Assembly (NCBI GenBank): GCA_017517685.1
Contig: JAFWYK010000004.1
Location: 44,979 to 108,978 of the forward strand
DNA length: 64,000 nt
From: Clostridia bacterium
GTDB taxonomy: Bacteria > Bacillota > Clostridia > TANB77 > CAG-508
Reading direction: 5' to 3'
How positions within the stretch are numbered: position 1 is the stretch's first letter; every line of letters starts with the position of its first letter. This document shows, piece by piece, positions 27,239-37,128 of the stretch. The translations under genes and the position numbers were made by a program. The notes below the pieces were generated by a model. That model did not search any database. It was not told the DNA's origin and saw only the letters and a program-made list of their open reading frames with translations.

Positions 27239-29776
27239 TTATTCTTCATCATCTAAAGAATCTAAATCTTCAAATATTTTATCATCTGGTAAATCTTCTT
27301 CATCTAAAATATTTGTAAAAAATTCATCATCTAACTCATTAGAATTTTCTAAATCTTCATCTGAAACTTCAACTAAGTTATCTTCTTCTAATTCACTTTC
27401 GTCAATTCTTTCTTCTACTCCGTCTAAACCTTCTTCAGTATGTTCTTTAATTTCAATTTCAGTATCATTCTCGCTATAAAGTTTTACATCTAATCCTAAT
27501 GATTGTAATTCTTTAATTAATACTTTAAATGATTCTGGGATTCCTGGTTCAGGAATATTTTCTCCTTTTACGATAGCTTCATAAGTTTTTACTCTACCTA
27601 CAACGTCATCAGATTTAACTGTTAATATTTCTTGTAATGTGTAAGCAGCACCATAAGCTTCAAGAGCCCAAACCTCCATCTCACCAAATCTTTGTCCACC
27701 AAATTGAGCTTTACCTCCAAGTGGTTGTTGAGTAACAAGTGAGTATGGTCCAGTTGAACGAGCATGTATTTTATCATCAACTAAGTGGTGAAGTTTTAAC
27801 ATGTACATTACACCAACTGTAACTGGTTTATCGAATGGATCACCTGTTCTACCATCATATAATACAGATTTTCCTGTAGTTTCAAGTCCAGCAGTTTCAA
27901 GCATTGCTTCTATATCTTCTTCTGTTGCACCATCAAATACTGGTGTAGCCATTTTCCATCCTAATAATCTAGCAGCTGCACCTAAGTGAACTTCTAGAAC
28001 TTGCCCTAAGTTCATACGAGAAGGAACACCTAATGGGTTTAATACAACATCAACTGGAGTTCCATCTGGTAAGAATGGCATATCTTCTTCAGGTAATATT
28101 CTTGAAATAACACCTTTATTACCATGACGTCCGGCCATTTTATCACCAACAGAAATTTTTCTCTTTTGAGCTATATAAATTCTAATTACTTGATTTACAC
28201 CAGGAGCTAATTCATCTGAATTTTCTCTTGTAAATACTTTAACATCTACGATTGTTCCAGCTTCACCATGTGGTACTCTTAAAGATGTATCTCTAACTTC
28301 TCTAGCTTTTTCACCAAAGATAGCTCTTAATAATCTTTCTTCAGCTGTTAATTCTGTTTCTCCTTTAGGAGTAACTTTACCAACTAATATATCACCTGGT
28401 CTAACTTCAGCACCGATTCTAATGATACCATTTTCATCTAAGTCACGAAGTGAGTCTTCACCAACATTTGGGATATCTCTTGTAATTTCTTCAGGACCTA
28501 ATTTTGTATCACGGCATTCGCAATCATAATCTTCAATATGCATTGAAGTTAAAACGTCTTCTTTAACTAATCTTTCATTTAATAGAATAGCGTCCTCGTA
28601 GTTATAACCTTCCCAAGTAGCAAATGCGATAAGTAAGTTTTTACCTAAAGCCATTTCACCTTTGTCTGTAGCAGGACCGTCAGCGATAACGTCTCCACGT
28701 TTGATAACTTCTCCTTCTTTAACAATTGGTCTTTGGTTAATACAAGTACTTCCGTTTGTTCTTTTAAATTTTCTTAATACATAAGTTCTTTTTTGACCTA
28801 ATTCGTTTTTAACAACTACTTTGTCACCTTCTACAGTTTCAACAATTCCGTTTTCTTCAGCAAGAACCATAACTCCTGAATCTTTAGCAGCTTTGTATTC
28901 TATACCAGTTCCAACCATTGGTGAATCTGTAATCATTAATGGAACAGCTTGACGTTGCATGTTTGATCCCATTAACGCACGGTTAGCATCGTCGTGCTCT
29001 AAGAAAGGTATCATAGCAGCACCTACAGAAACTAATTGTTTTGGAGAAACGTCGATGTAATCAACTTTTTCTTTTTCAATTTCTTTAATTTCTGCACGAT
29101 CTCTAACTCTAACTCTTTTATTTTTTAGACATCCGTTTTCATCTAATTCTTCTGATGCTTGACAAATAATATATTTGTCTTCTTCATCAGCAGTCATATA
29201 TTTAACTTCATCAGTTACTTTACATGTTTCTTTATCAATTTTTCTATATGGTGTTTCGATAAATCCATAATCATTGATAATAGCAAATGTAGAAAGTGCT
29301 GATATAAGACCGATGTTTGGTCCTTCAGGTGATTCGATTGGACATAATCTACCATAGTGTGTATAGTGAATATCACGAACTTCGAATCCAGCTCTTTCTC
29401 TAGATAAACCACCAGGTCCTAATGCAGAAATTCTTCTCTTGTGAGTTAATTCTGATAGTGGGTTAGTTTGATCCATGAATTGTGATAATTGAGAACTTCC
29501 AAAGAATTCTCTAATTGATGATGTAATTGGTTTTGTGTTAATTAAACTTTGTGGTGTTACAACATCTAAATCTTGTAATGTCATTCTTTCACGAACAACT
29601 CTTTCAAGTCTTGTTAAACCAATTCTAAATTGGTTTTGTAATAATTCACCAACGCATCTAATTCTTCTGTTTCCTAAGTGGTCAATATCATCAATAAATC
29701 CTAATTTAGCTTTTGCAGGATCAGAAATAAATGTGTTGTATTCTAAGTTTAATAAATAGTTTACTGAAGCAAGCAT
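27239..29776 (-). CDS. rpoB: RNA polymerase subunit beta, C-terminal part of frameshifted gene
   Basis: This part carries the rifampicin-binding region ([20 protein letters not shown]), the [13 protein letters not shown] and [11 protein letters not shown] motifs, the catalytic and clamp motifs [11 protein letters not shown] and [22 protein letters not shown] sequences, and an acidic tail of about 80 residues. It has no own start signal: its frame is open further upstream and codes for [16 protein letters not shown] before the first in-frame ATG at 29776. It therefore is the continuation of the upstream rpoB fragment, displaced by one base near 29846. The residues that give rifampicin resistance when changed (Asp, His, Ser of the region) look wild type. 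Confidence 0.95.
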   Translation of the reverse strand: MLASVNYLLNLEYNTFISDPAKAKLGFIDDIDHLGNRRIRCVGELLQNQFRIGLTRLERVVRERMTLQDLDVVTPQSLINTKPITSSIREFFGSSQLSQFMDQTNPLSELTHKRRISALGPGGLSRERAGFEVRDIHYTHYGRLCPIESPEGPNIGLISALSTFAIINDYGFIETPYRKIDKETCKVTDEVKYMTADEEDKYIICQASEELDENGCLKNKRVRVRDRAEIKEIEKEKVDYIDVSPKQLVSVGAAMIPFLEHDDANRALMGSNMQRQAVPLMITDSPMVGTGIEYKAAKDSGVMVLAEENGIVETVEGDKVVVKNELGQKRTYVLRKFKRTNGSTCINQRPIVKEGEVIKRGDVIADGPATDKGEMALGKNLLIAFATWEGYNYEDAILLNERLVKEDVLTSMHIEDYDCECRDTKLGPEEITRDIPNVGEDSLRDLDENGIIRIGAEVRPGDILVGKVTPKGETELTAEERLLRAIFGEKAREVRDTSLRVPHGEAGTIVDVKVFTRENSDELAPGVNQVIRIYIAQKRKISVGDKMAGRHGNKGVISRILPEEDMPFLPDGTPVDVVLNPLGVPSRMNLGQVLEVHLGAAARLLGWKMATPVFDGATEEDIEAMLETAGLETTGKSVLYDGRTGDPFDKPVTVGVMYMLKLHHLVDDKIHARSTGPYSLVTQQPLGGKAQFGGQRFGEMEVWALEAYGAAYTLQEILTVKSDDVVGRVKTYEAIVKGENIPEPGIPESFKVLIKELQSLGLDVKLYSENDTEIEIKEHTEEGLDGVEERIDESELEEDNLVEVSDEDLENSNELDDEFFTNILDEEDLPDDKIFEDLDSLDDEE

Positions 29777-29835
29777 ATCTTCTGTAACGATATGTTTTGG
29801 AACTAATTCCTCAATTCTTTCTTCAATAGCTTTCT

Positions 29836-30987
29836 TTAATTCTTTTCATTATTTGTTGTTGATAAAATATGTTGTAATACAGCATAATTAACATCAACTT
29901 TAATTTTTAATTCTTCAGCTATAGCTGGATCAACGTAAGCTCTAATGTCTACTGTTCCATTTCCTATAACTTTTGCTTTTTTACCTTCAATATTTACGAA
30001 TACTACGTTAATACCTGAATTTTGGATTTCTTTAGCAACTTCTGGTGAAATTTTTTCATCTTTTTCTACTAAAACTTCTCCTGTTTCTGGATTTACGATT
30101 GTTTCGTAAGCAATATGGTTAGCAATTCTTCCTGCTAATCCTAATTTTTTGTTATATTTATATCTACCAACTTTTGATAAATCATAACGTCTTCCATCAA
30201 AGAATAATCCATCAAATAGATTTCTAGCTGCATCTACAGTTGGTAATTCTCCTGGTCTTAATTTTTTATAGATTTCTATTAATGCTTCATCAGCTGTTTT
30301 AACTGGATCTTTAGCAATTGTAGCTAAGATTTTATCTTCTTCTCCGAAGAAGTCGATGATTTTATCATCTGTGTCTAATCCTATAGCTCTTAATAATGAT
30401 GTTACAGGTAATTTTCTTGTTCTATCAATTCTTACCCAGAATACGTCATTGCTATCTGTTTCATATTCAATCCAAGCACCTCTGATTGGCATTACAGTTG
30501 CAGTATAAAGTTTTTTACCTGTTTTGTCATATGATGAATCATAATAACATCCTGGTGAACGAACTAATTGGCTAACTACAACTCTCTCTGCTCCATTTAT
30601 AACGAAAGTTCCACTTTCAGTCATAAGTGGGAAGTCTCCTAAGTAAATTTCTTGCTCTTTAATTTCTCCAGTTTCACGGTTAATTAATCTTACTTTAACG
30701 TGTAATCTTGTAGAATAAGTAGCATCTCTTTCTTTAGATTCTTCTAATGTGTATTTTGTCTTCTCTTCCATGTAGTAATCAAAGAATTCTAAAACTAAGT
30801 TTCCAGAATAGTCAACGATTGGTGAAATATCTCTTAATACTTCTCCAAGACCTTCTTTAATAAACCAGTCATAAGAATCTTTTTGAACTTTTAATAAATT
30901 AGGGATTTCTACGAAGTCACCTATTTTAGAAAAAGTTTTACGTACACATTTCTCGTGTACAATGTCTTTTACTTTTATTTTTTCCAA
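29836..30987 (-). CDS. rpoB: RNA polymerase subunit beta, N-terminal part ending at a frameshift
   Basis: A TTG start at 30987, nine bases after GGTGG, opens a 383-residue frame with normal rpoB features: [34 protein letters not shown], the [20 protein letters not shown] motif and [13 protein letters not shown]. It stops early at NNEKN. One base more in the A-run there (GAAAAG to GAAAAAG, near 29846) would join it to the 845-residue part, for a total of about 1250 residues, the normal size. Because rpoB is essential, a sequencing or assembly error in the A-run is the most likely cause; a real mutation or programmed slippage is less likely. Confidence 0.95.
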   Translation of the reverse strand: MEKIKVKDIVHEKCVRKTFSKIGDFVEIPNLLKVQKDSYDWFIKEGLGEVLRDISPIVDYSGNLVLEFFDYYMEEKTKYTLEESKERDATYSTRLHVKVRLINRETGEIKEQEIYLGDFPLMTESGTFVINGAERVVVSQLVRSPGCYYDSSYDKTGKKLYTATVMPIRGAWIEYETDSNDVFWVRIDRTRKLPVTSLLRAIGLDTDDKIIDFFGEEDKILATIAKDPVKTADEALIEIYKKLRPGELPTVDAARNLFDGLFFDGRRYDLSKVGRYKYNKKLGLAGRIANHIAYETIVNPETGEVLVEKDEKISPEVAKEIQNSGINVVFVNIEGKKAKVIGNGTVDIRAYVDPAIAEELKIKVDVNYAVLQHILSTTNNEKN

Positions 30988-31076
30988 AATAAAATACCAC
31001 CTCTCTATATATTTAGCAGGTCAGTGTATAAAATCATCTAAGTAAGTCCCTCTTGCAATAAAAGGTTGTTATTCCA

Positions 31077-31197
31077 ATATTTTGTCCCTGCCAAAAAACA
31101 AAATATCAAAATAGTTCCTCTTTTATTCAATTCCTCTTACTAGATATTCGCATAAAATTACTACAATATTATATAGTATATTATGGTAATTAGTCAA
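31077..31197 (-). promoter_or_regulatory. rpoB promoter and leader stem
   Basis: On the minus strand TTGACT (31192-31197) and TATAAT (31168-31173) are 18 bases apart, giving a leader of about 170 bases. The leader holds inverted arms ATATTTTGT (31077-31085) and ACAAAATAT (31098-31106). This promoter stands directly before rpoB; the ribosomal protein genes rplJ and rplL that usually precede rpoB are absent. Confidence 0.7.
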
Positions 31198-31332
31198 TAG
31201 TTTTTTATAAATTTTCTTAGGGATTTCAAGCTTTTAAGAACATTTTTTGACAATTTTTTATGTTTTATCTTAAACCATTTTTTAGTTGCATTTTTTCTCA
31301 AAATATTTTATAGTATAAAAAAGGAGAAAAAA

Positions 31333-31941
31333 ATGAACGAAATCTTTAATTTTCGAAAACAATTAAATATCACAAAAGTGCTTATTTTTAGTACAATTAC
31401 AGTGATTATACTTATAACAGGTATTATCTTTTTTATACCAAATAAAGATAATGTTCACAGTTCAAAATCTCTACCTGTAACAAACGAGGATCAAATTTTA
31501 CCGTTCGAAGATAAGAATAAACAAATATCATTAAGCCTAAACAATTCTTACGGATTAAAGCAATTTGATTCGACTCAAGGCTATATTTTAGAACTTCGTT
31601 CAGATAAAGATTTAAATATTTTTATCGAAAAAGAAGATTTAATCGAAGATAGAATTTTGTATAACATTGTTACCAAAGACAAAGAAATTTATATCAAAGA
31701 ATTTTCTTCAAAATCAAATATATCTGATATTAGAGAAGTAACTTTTAAAAACAATTCAAAAGGATATACTTACTGTTTCCACTATCAAGATCCAAAAACA
31801 AAAAAACCATATTATTTGCAAATAATATGGGCTCAAGGAAATGATGGTTACTATGTAATTAGTATAGACTTTCCACTAGATATGCTTACAACTTTTTCCG
31901 GAATCATAAATGAAGTAATTAATAAATTTAATTTCAATTAA
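31333..31941 (+). CDS. Membrane-anchored protein of unknown function, 202 residues
   Basis: One membrane helix (VLIFSTITVIILITGIIFFI, residues about 17-36) precedes an extracytoplasmic domain of about 160 residues with repeated aromatic strands (SYGLKQFDSTQGYILELRS; KGYTYCFHYQDP; YYLQIIWAQGNDGYYVISI). The arrangement of strands and a final helix recalls the PsbP/Mog1-like fold of small Firmicutes lipoproteins, but this is only an impression. AAGGAG precedes the ATG by 7 bases. It diverges from rpoB and is a single gene ending at a shared terminator. Confidence 0.75.
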   Translation: MNEIFNFRKQLNITKVLIFSTITVIILITGIIFFIPNKDNVHSSKSLPVTNEDQILPFEDKNKQISLSLNNSYGLKQFDSTQGYILELRSDKDLNIFIEKEDLIEDRILYNIVTKDKEIYIKEFSSKSNISDIREVTFKNNSKGYTYCFHYQDPKTKKPYYLQIIWAQGNDGYYVISIDFPLDMLTTFSGIINEVINKFNFN

Positions 31942-31966
31942 AAAGGAGACCTGTTAGGTCTCCTTT
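31942..31966. terminator. Bidirectional terminator
   Basis: Perfect 10-bp stem AAAGGAGACC (31942-31951) with GGTCTCCTTT (31957-31966) between two convergent genes, the 202-residue gene and the AI-2E-type permease gene; T-rich on the plus side, A-rich on the other. Confidence 0.85.
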
Positions 31967-31976
31967 GATTTGTATT

Positions 31977-33110
31977 TTAAACATTCTTTTTAGCTAATTT
32001 CGCATCTAAAAATTCTTCTATAATTATCTTTAAGAACGCTGTTACTGGCACCCCTAAGAACATACCTAGTACACCAAAATAAGCTCCTCCTATTGTTACT
32101 GAAAAAATTACAAGGATTGGACTTAAATTTAATGATGTTCCAAGTATTCTTGGATTTATAATATTAGCATCTATTTGTTGAAGAACTGTTATTATAATTC
32201 CAAGCCATAAAGCTTGTCCTATACCTCCTGTAAATATAGTTATTATAACAGCTATTATAACAGCAACTATTGCTCCAAAATATGGAATTACATTAAATAA
32301 ACCAATAATAAATCCTAATAATGTAGCATATTTAATTCCCATCCATGACATTACAAGAGAAATTATAATTCCAACTATAAATGCATCAAAAACTTGGCTT
32401 GTTATATATGCAAAAAAGATATGGTTAGTTTTATTATAATATTTAGCAATTGACTTATTTGTTTTTGAATCGAAAAATGCACTTGATACTTTTACTAAAA
32501 ATTCTTTAATATCACTTCTTTCAAGAAGTAAATAAACAGAAACTACTATAGTAACAAAAGCGTCGAATATTAAACTTGTTGTTCCTAATATTCCTTTAAC
32601 GTATGTTAAGATATTATCTAAGTTAACCCATTTAACAATTTCTTGTTCTATTTTCATATTAGGAATATTATCTAAATATTCTTTTACATTTAGTTTTGCA
32701 ACTAATGAATCTTCATCTAGATTATTAATATAATCCAATGCATTATTATAATATATTGGTAAATGCTTTGCTAAATCACTTATACTTCCTGATACTGTAG
32801 GTATAATCAAATTAATTGTTAAGAAAATAAACACAACTACCAATACATACACAATAAAAATACTAATTCCACGTGAATGTTTTGATAGAAATTTTATTTT
32901 TGATTTTTTTAGAACTTTTTCAGTCCCCCTACATGGAATATATAAAATATATGCTCCAAGAACAGCTAATATAAATGGCATTAATACATCTAGGAAATTT
33001 TTAAACTCATTAAAAATAACCGAAACACTATCGACCGTTTTATAAACAGCTATTGATGCAACAGCAAAGGAAAACCAAAACAACCATTTCTTCCATTCCT
33101 TACTATTCAT
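31977..33110 (-). CDS. AI-2E family transporter (PF01594 type permease)
   Basis: The 377-residue protein has about eight membrane helices in the arrangement of the family: a helix pair near the start (VSVIFNEFKNFLDVLMPFILA), a soluble-looking middle region of about 120 residues, then helices with VVSVYLLLERSDIKEF, the family motif GIKYATLLGFIIGLFNVIPYFGAI and a final GGAYFGVLGMFLGVPVTA. The family includes exporters and sodium-proton antiporter-like proteins; the AI-2 role is established for few members, so the substrate is open. AAGGAG-like GGGAGA precedes the ATG. Confidence 0.88.
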   Translation of the reverse strand: MNSKEWKKWLFWFSFAVASIAVYKTVDSVSVIFNEFKNFLDVLMPFILAVLGAYILYIPCRGTEKVLKKSKIKFLSKHSRGISIFIVYVLVVVFIFLTINLIIPTVSGSISDLAKHLPIYYNNALDYINNLDEDSLVAKLNVKEYLDNIPNMKIEQEIVKWVNLDNILTYVKGILGTTSLIFDAFVTIVVSVYLLLERSDIKEFLVKVSSAFFDSKTNKSIAKYYNKTNHIFFAYITSQVFDAFIVGIIISLVMSWMGIKYATLLGFIIGLFNVIPYFGAIVAVIIAVIITIFTGGIGQALWLGIIITVLQQIDANIINPRILGTSLNLSPILVIFSVTIGGAYFGVLGMFLGVPVTAFLKIIIEEFLDAKLAKKNV

Positions 33111-33224
33111 ACAATTCTCCCTATTTTATATTATAAAATAATTATATCTATAACTATTTTTAAAAACAACATTTTTCAAAAAATGTAACTAAAAAGATAT
33201 ATATAAACCCTTATAAATAAACAA

Positions 33225-33249
33225 AAAGAGAAGCTTTTTGCTTCTCTTT
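33225..33249 (-). terminator. Terminator of the G5/3D gene
   Basis: Perfect stem AAAGAGAAGC (33225-33234) with GCTTCTCTTT (33240-33249), 5-base loop; the minus strand continues TTTGTTTATT. It lies six bases after the stop. Confidence 0.8.
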
Positions 33250-33255
33250 AATTTA

Positions 33256-34224
33256 TTAATATACATAACATTGTAAATTTCTTCTACCAAATATTAGAGC
33301 AGATGAATGATTTCCCATGTAGATGTCAATTTTATTATTTGTAATTGCTCCCCCTCTATCTTCAACAACAAACCATCCACCGTTTGGTTTATCAGCAAGT
33401 GCAGGAATATAAATTACAGTTCCGATTGGATAACCAGGTCCAGCAGCAATAGTATACCATTCTTTTGCAACAGCACCCGAACTTGTTATCGCATTTGTTT
33501 TACCACAACAAACCATACAAGCACAATAAGCTGAAGTATTAAGATTAACAACTTTTGGTTCTATTCCAGCAACACTAGCCTCTAATGCCGCAGGTGTTGC
33601 TGCATTAGTTCTTGTAGATCTAGATGTTATCTTTGTAGAAATTTGAATAATCTTATCAATTGGTTCTCTAATTATAGTTTCAGAAATGATAACTCTTTCT
33701 ATTTCTTGTTCATCTTGATATCTTACTTTATATTTAATTTCTTTTAAACCATTAACGCCTTGTTGAAGAACTGCATTTTTAGTTTCAGTACCTTCTTTAG
33801 AGACATCTTTAGTTATTGTTTCATAAGGTATCTCTACTTGCTCAACAATAATTTTTTCAGTAATAGTTACATACTTACCTAAAATTTCCTCAGTAGTTAC
33901 ACTTTCAATATTTTCTGCAACAACAATCTTCTCTTCAGATTTCTTTGCAATCTTAATTGTTTTTGTAATATCAAGTTTTGAATCAAGAGATGGGTAAACA
34001 ACCTCATCAGGCAAAACTATGATATGATTTTCAGATAGTATTTCTGATATAACAACTTTTGATGTCATAACTGTTGTTTCATAATCTTCCGGATAAACTA
34101 TAGTTACATAATTAACTTCAGATTTAGAAGCAACAGCTCCTATTGTTAATAAGCAAATTAAAACAATACTTACGAAAACAACTTTTCTAATTATCTTTAT
34201 AGATAATCTCTCCTCTGTTTTCAT
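33256..34224 (-). CDS. Ubiquitin-like/G5/3D-domain cell-wall hydrolase
   Basis: The 322-residue protein resembles YabE and Rpf-like proteins. After a signal-anchor helix (VVFVSIVLICLLTIGAVA) come ubiquitin-like DUF348 units (TIVYPEDYETTVMTSKVV onward), a G5 domain with IEYKVRYQDEQEIERVI-like and KYVTITEKIIVEQVEIPYET strands, and the C-terminal 3D domain of lytic transglycosylases with AAGPGYPIGTVIYIP, GWFVVEDRGGAI and KIDIYMGNH; the three Asp residues of the 3D name are in place (ED, DIY). ATG at 34224 is preceded by AGGAGG; the frame starts earlier without a site. Likely a peptidoglycan-cleaving enzyme of resuscitation or germination. Confidence 0.9.
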   Translation of the reverse strand: MKTEERLSIKIIRKVVFVSIVLICLLTIGAVASKSEVNYVTIVYPEDYETTVMTSKVVISEILSENHIIVLPDEVVYPSLDSKLDITKTIKIAKKSEEKIVVAENIESVTTEEILGKYVTITEKIIVEQVEIPYETITKDVSKEGTETKNAVLQQGVNGLKEIKYKVRYQDEQEIERVIISETIIREPIDKIIQISTKITSRSTRTNAATPAALEASVAGIEPKVVNLNTSAYCACMVCCGKTNAITSSGAVAKEWYTIAAGPGYPIGTVIYIPALADKPNGGWFVVEDRGGAITNNKIDIYMGNHSSALIFGRRNLQCYVY

Positions 34225-34301
34225 AAATGTTCCTCCTTGAACTTGCAACGCCATTATACTATTAGAACCTTTTTTTGTCAATGATATCTAATATACAACA
34301 A

Positions 34302-34340
34302 AAGACGTGAAACTGCAGCATACCACATTTTTCACGTCTT
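34302..34340 (-). terminator. htpX terminator
   Basis: AAGACGTGAA (34302-34311) pairs with TTCACGTCTT (34331-34340), 10 bp; on the minus strand TTGTTG follows. It begins seven bases after the htpX stop. Confidence 0.75.
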
Positions 34341-34346
34341 AATTTA

Positions 34347-35231
34347 CTATTTTAAATTTTTCAAAGCTTCAATTCTTTCTTCTATTCCTGGATGAGTTGA
34401 GAAGAAATTACTACTTGCTTTTCTTTTATTTTTAAATGGTGTAACTATATACATATGAGCATTACTTGTACTTGCAACATCCAAATCAGAACTATCAGAA
34501 CTAATTTTGATTAAAGCATTTATTAAACCATCTGGATTTCTTGTAAATCCTACCGCAGTAGCATCAGCTAAATACTCTCTTCTTCTAGAAACTGCAAGTT
34601 GAATTAATTGAGATACTAAAGGAGAAATTATTAAAAATATTAACCCAATAATCATTAATATTGCATTTCCTCTATCATTATCATTATCTCTACTATGTCT
34701 AAATCTAACTCTAACAAACATGTCAGATAACATAACTACAAATCCAACCATAACACTTATAACAGCAGACAATCTAATATCATAATTTTTAATATGAGCT
34801 AGTTCATGTGCAACAACACCTTCTAACTCATAATAATCTAACTTGTCAAGTAGTCCTCTAGTCACACAAATTATCGAATGTTCTGGATCTCTACCAGTTG
34901 CAAATGCATTAGGTTGCATAGAATCAACAACATACAATCTTGGTCTATTATCCAAACCAGAAGCTACCATCAAACCATCTAAAATATGATTTAGTTGAGC
35001 ATATTCTTCTTCAGTAGCTTGTCTTGCTCTAACAGAAGCAAGAACAACTTTATCACAATTATAATAAGTCAGTACTGTTGATCCAATAGAAAAAAATAAA
35101 GCAATTATCAGTGCAGATTCACTATAACCAAAAGCATGACATATATAATAAACAATTAGCGTAATCATTGTTAAAAATATACAAACGATAACACCTGTTT
35201 TAATTTTATTGTTTCTAATATCTTCGTACAA
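34347..35231 (-). CDS. htpX: Membrane zinc metalloprotease HtpX (M48)
   Basis: HtpX degrades misfolded membrane proteins. The zinc motif is VVAHELAHIKNYD (about residues 140-152), with the third ligand in REYLADATAV. Two helices near the start and two in the middle give the family topology. Length 294 is normal. The start is TTG, eight bases after AGGAGG. It follows lemA, the known lemA-htpX order, but a terminator at 35317-35349 lies between the two, so they may be expressed separately. Confidence 0.93.
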   Translation of the reverse strand: MYEDIRNNKIKTGVIVCIFLTMITLIVYYICHAFGYSESALIIALFFSIGSTVLTYYNCDKVVLASVRARQATEEEYAQLNHILDGLMVASGLDNRPRLYVVDSMQPNAFATGRDPEHSIICVTRGLLDKLDYYELEGVVAHELAHIKNYDIRLSAVISVMVGFVVMLSDMFVRVRFRHSRDNDNDRGNAILMIIGLIFLIISPLVSQLIQLAVSRRREYLADATAVGFTRNPDGLINALIKISSDSSDLDVASTSNAHMYIVTPFKNKRKASSNFFSTHPGIEERIEALKNLK

Positions 35232-35316
35232 AGTCTTTACCTCCTAGCCTTTTAAGACATTTTATATTATTAATAATACTTGACAAATATTAAAATAATA
35301 TTAACTAATTTAAAAT

Positions 35317-35349
35317 AAATACCGTTATCAAACATAGATAACGGTATTT
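35317..35349 (-). terminator. Terminator between lemA and htpX
   Basis: Perfect 13-bp stem AAATACCGTTATC (35317-35329) with GATAACGGTATTT (35337-35349), 7-base loop; on the minus strand a TTATTTTAA run follows. It lies seven bases after the lemA stop. Confidence 0.8.
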
Positions 35350-35355
35350 GTAATA

Positions 35356-35907
35356 TTATTTACCAAAATCAACTTTAACATTTTGTTTAACTTCTTCTGA
35401 AGAAACTTTGAATAATTCTTCTTCTTTAAAGTTAAACATACCAGCGATTATGTTTGTTGGTATAACTTGTAATTTTGTATTATACATTGTAACACTATCA
35501 TTATAAAATTGTCTTGCATAAGAAATTTTATTTTCTGTGTTTCTTAACTCTTCTTGTAATTCAGAAAAGTTTTGATTTGCTTTTAATTCTGGATAGCTCT
35601 CAGATACAGCCATAATTGTTTTTAAAGCTCCAGATAATTCGTTATCTAAATTAGCTTTCTCACTAACTGTTGAAGCGTTAGCCCAAGAAGTTCTTAATTC
35701 AGCAATTTTAGTTAATGTACTTTCTTCATGTTTTGTATATTGTTTTACAACTTCTACTAAGTTTGGAATAAGATCAAATCTTCTTTGTAATTGAACATCG
35801 ATTTGACTCCAAGCATTTTTAACTTTCATTCTTGATTGTACTAATCCATTATATAATCCAATGATTACAACAACAAGCACGATTAAAATAATAATTAATG
35901 TACCCAT
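35356..35907 (-). CDS. lemA: LemA family protein
   Basis: The 183-residue protein has one N-terminal helix (LIIILIVLVVVIIGLYN) and the LemA helical domain: VKNAWSQIDVQLQRRFDLIPNLVE, then NELSGALKTIMAVSESYPELKANQNF and LEELRNTENKISYARQFYNDSV. LemA proteins are membrane scaffolds of unclear function that often neighbour HtpX or stress genes. The ATG at 35907 has GGAGG seven bases upstream; the frame runs further up without a site, so the longer form is unlikely. Confidence 0.92.
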   Translation of the reverse strand: MGTLIIILIVLVVVIIGLYNGLVQSRMKVKNAWSQIDVQLQRRFDLIPNLVEVVKQYTKHEESTLTKIAELRTSWANASTVSEKANLDNELSGALKTIMAVSESYPELKANQNFSELQEELRNTENKISYARQFYNDSVTMYNTKLQVIPTNIIAGMFNFKEEELFKVSSEEVKQNVKVDFGK

Positions 35908-36027
35908 CTTAATATCCTCCGTATTTATTAATTTATGATAATTATAACAATATTTAAAAATATATGCAATAAATTTTATCAAAAAACATTATACCTTAAA
36001 ATCATTAACTTATTATGAACAAAAAGA

Positions 36028-36049
36028 AGAGATAGCCTTTGCTATCTCT
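36028..36049 (-). terminator. Terminator of the cohesin-like gene
   Basis: Stem AGAGATAGC (36028-36036) with GCTATCTCT (36041-36049) around CTTT, followed on the minus strand by TTCTTTTTG. Confidence 0.75.
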
Positions 36050-36086
36050 CCCAGGGAATTTTTTAATTTATTTTTTTCAGAAAATA

Positions 36087-37031
36087 TTAAACATTTTTAT
36101 ATTTCATATATTTATTATAACTTACATAAGCTAATACTAATAATACTATTGCAGGTATTATTATCATTTTTGCACCTGTAGCTGGTAAGTTAGTTCCAGA
36201 TACTGTATTATCTTTTGTATTTGTGTTTGTATTTCCTGCTTTATTTGTATTTTTGTTTTGATTTGTGTTAGTATTTGTATTTTTGTTAGTGTTTTTATTT
36301 TCATTTTTTGTATTAGTATTTGTGTTTTTATTTTCATTTTTACTATTAGTATTTGTATTACTATTAGTATTTTTGTTTTCATTTTTATTTTCATTTGAGT
36401 TTGTATTTGAGTTTGTATTCTCATTTTTATTCTCATTTGAATCATCATCAGCTGGAGCATTTTCTGCTTTAACTGTTAATGTTACATTTTTTGTTATTTC
36501 TTCAGATGTTTCTGCATCTGCAGTAACAACAAATGTTGAGTATGTTATTGCATTTTTGATCTCACCTAATGTAGCGTCTTCTTTTACTACAAAATCAATT
36601 GTCATTAAATCTACGTCTTCTGTTATTCCGTCGTTAAATTCAATAACAAATCTTGTATCGTTTCCACTTGATGGATCACTATTAAATCCAATATACCCTG
36701 AAGATGCACTTAAGTTTCCTTTTGTTACATCTTCTACTACTAATACTTCATTACCAATTTTTACTTTATTTTCAGCATCTTTTTGAATGCTTTCAAATGT
36801 AATTGGTTCTACAATATTTGAATCGTAATTTACATATCCTTCTACTTCTTCAACTTTTTCATTATCTACATTTTCTAAAGATAATGTTACACTAACTTTT
36901 TCGCCTCTTAACACCGAATTCTTAGAAGCTTTAACTGCTATAGTTGTATTTACAGCAGCGTATACACTTGAACAAATCAAAGTAAATGCAACAAATATTT
37001 GCAATAATATTAACTTATTTTTTTTCATCAT
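36087..37031 (-). CDS. Cohesin-like, LPATG-anchored cell-wall protein
   Basis: Residues 1-26 are a signal peptide (LILLQIFVAFTLICSSVYA). Residues about 27-190 form a cohesin-like beta domain: strands such as VSVTLSLENVDNEKVEEVEG, a YDSNIVEPI unit, YIGFNSDPSSGNDTRFVIEFN and MTIDFVVKEDATLGEIKNA are in the order of dockerin-binding cohesins. About 85 residues follow of almost only Asn, Thr, Lys, Ser, Glu and Gln, then LPATG (residues 282-286), a hydrophobic stretch and a KYMKYK tail: a complete sortase anchor. GGAGAG precedes the ATG. The dockerin protein gene lies 184 bases upstream in the same direction, so the two are probably partners. Binding is inferred, not shown. Confidence 0.85.
   Translation of the reverse strand: MMKKNKLILLQIFVAFTLICSSVYAAVNTTIAVKASKNSVLRGEKVSVTLSLENVDNEKVEEVEGYVNYDSNIVEPITFESIQKDAENKVKIGNEVLVVEDVTKGNLSASSGYIGFNSDPSSGNDTRFVIEFNDGITEDVDLMTIDFVVKEDATLGEIKNAITYSTFVVTADAETSEEITKNVTLTVKAENAPADDDSNENKNENTNSNTNSNENKNENKNTNSNTNTNSKNENKNTNTNTKNENKNTNKNTNTNTNQNKNTNKAGNTNTNTKDNTVSGTNLPATGAKMIIIPAIVLLVLAYVSYNKYMKYKNV
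36194..36450 (-). repeat. Asn/Thr/Lys/Glu low-complexity repeat encoding a wall-spanning stalk
   Basis: Within the cohesin-like gene this stretch codes for short units such as NENKNENT, NSNTNSN and NKNTNTNT. It lies between the cohesin-like domain and the LPATG anchor, the usual place of a wall-spanning linker. The DNA is made of repeated AAT, ACA and AAA codons, prone to slippage, so the length may vary between strains. Confidence 0.8.
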
Positions 37032-37128
37032 AATTTTTATCTCTCCTCATATGCTTATACATACAATAAGGATATCATTTATGTCTTGAAATTGCAACAC
37101 CTTTTTTTGGTATATTCTTTTCTCGACT

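Noticed and set aside
29836..29860. Two separate natural rpoB genes
   Set aside because: The second frame codes conserved rpoB sequence before its first ATG and has no ribosome site, so the split looks like a frameshift.
36164..36460. Minus-strand frame rich in Met, Ile, Gln and Lys
   Set aside because: Shifted reading of the same repeat inside the cohesin-like gene.
36265..36786. Plus-strand Val/Phe/Leu-rich frame, 173 residues
   Set aside because: Complement of the Asn/Thr-rich repeat of the cohesin-like gene; no ribosome site.
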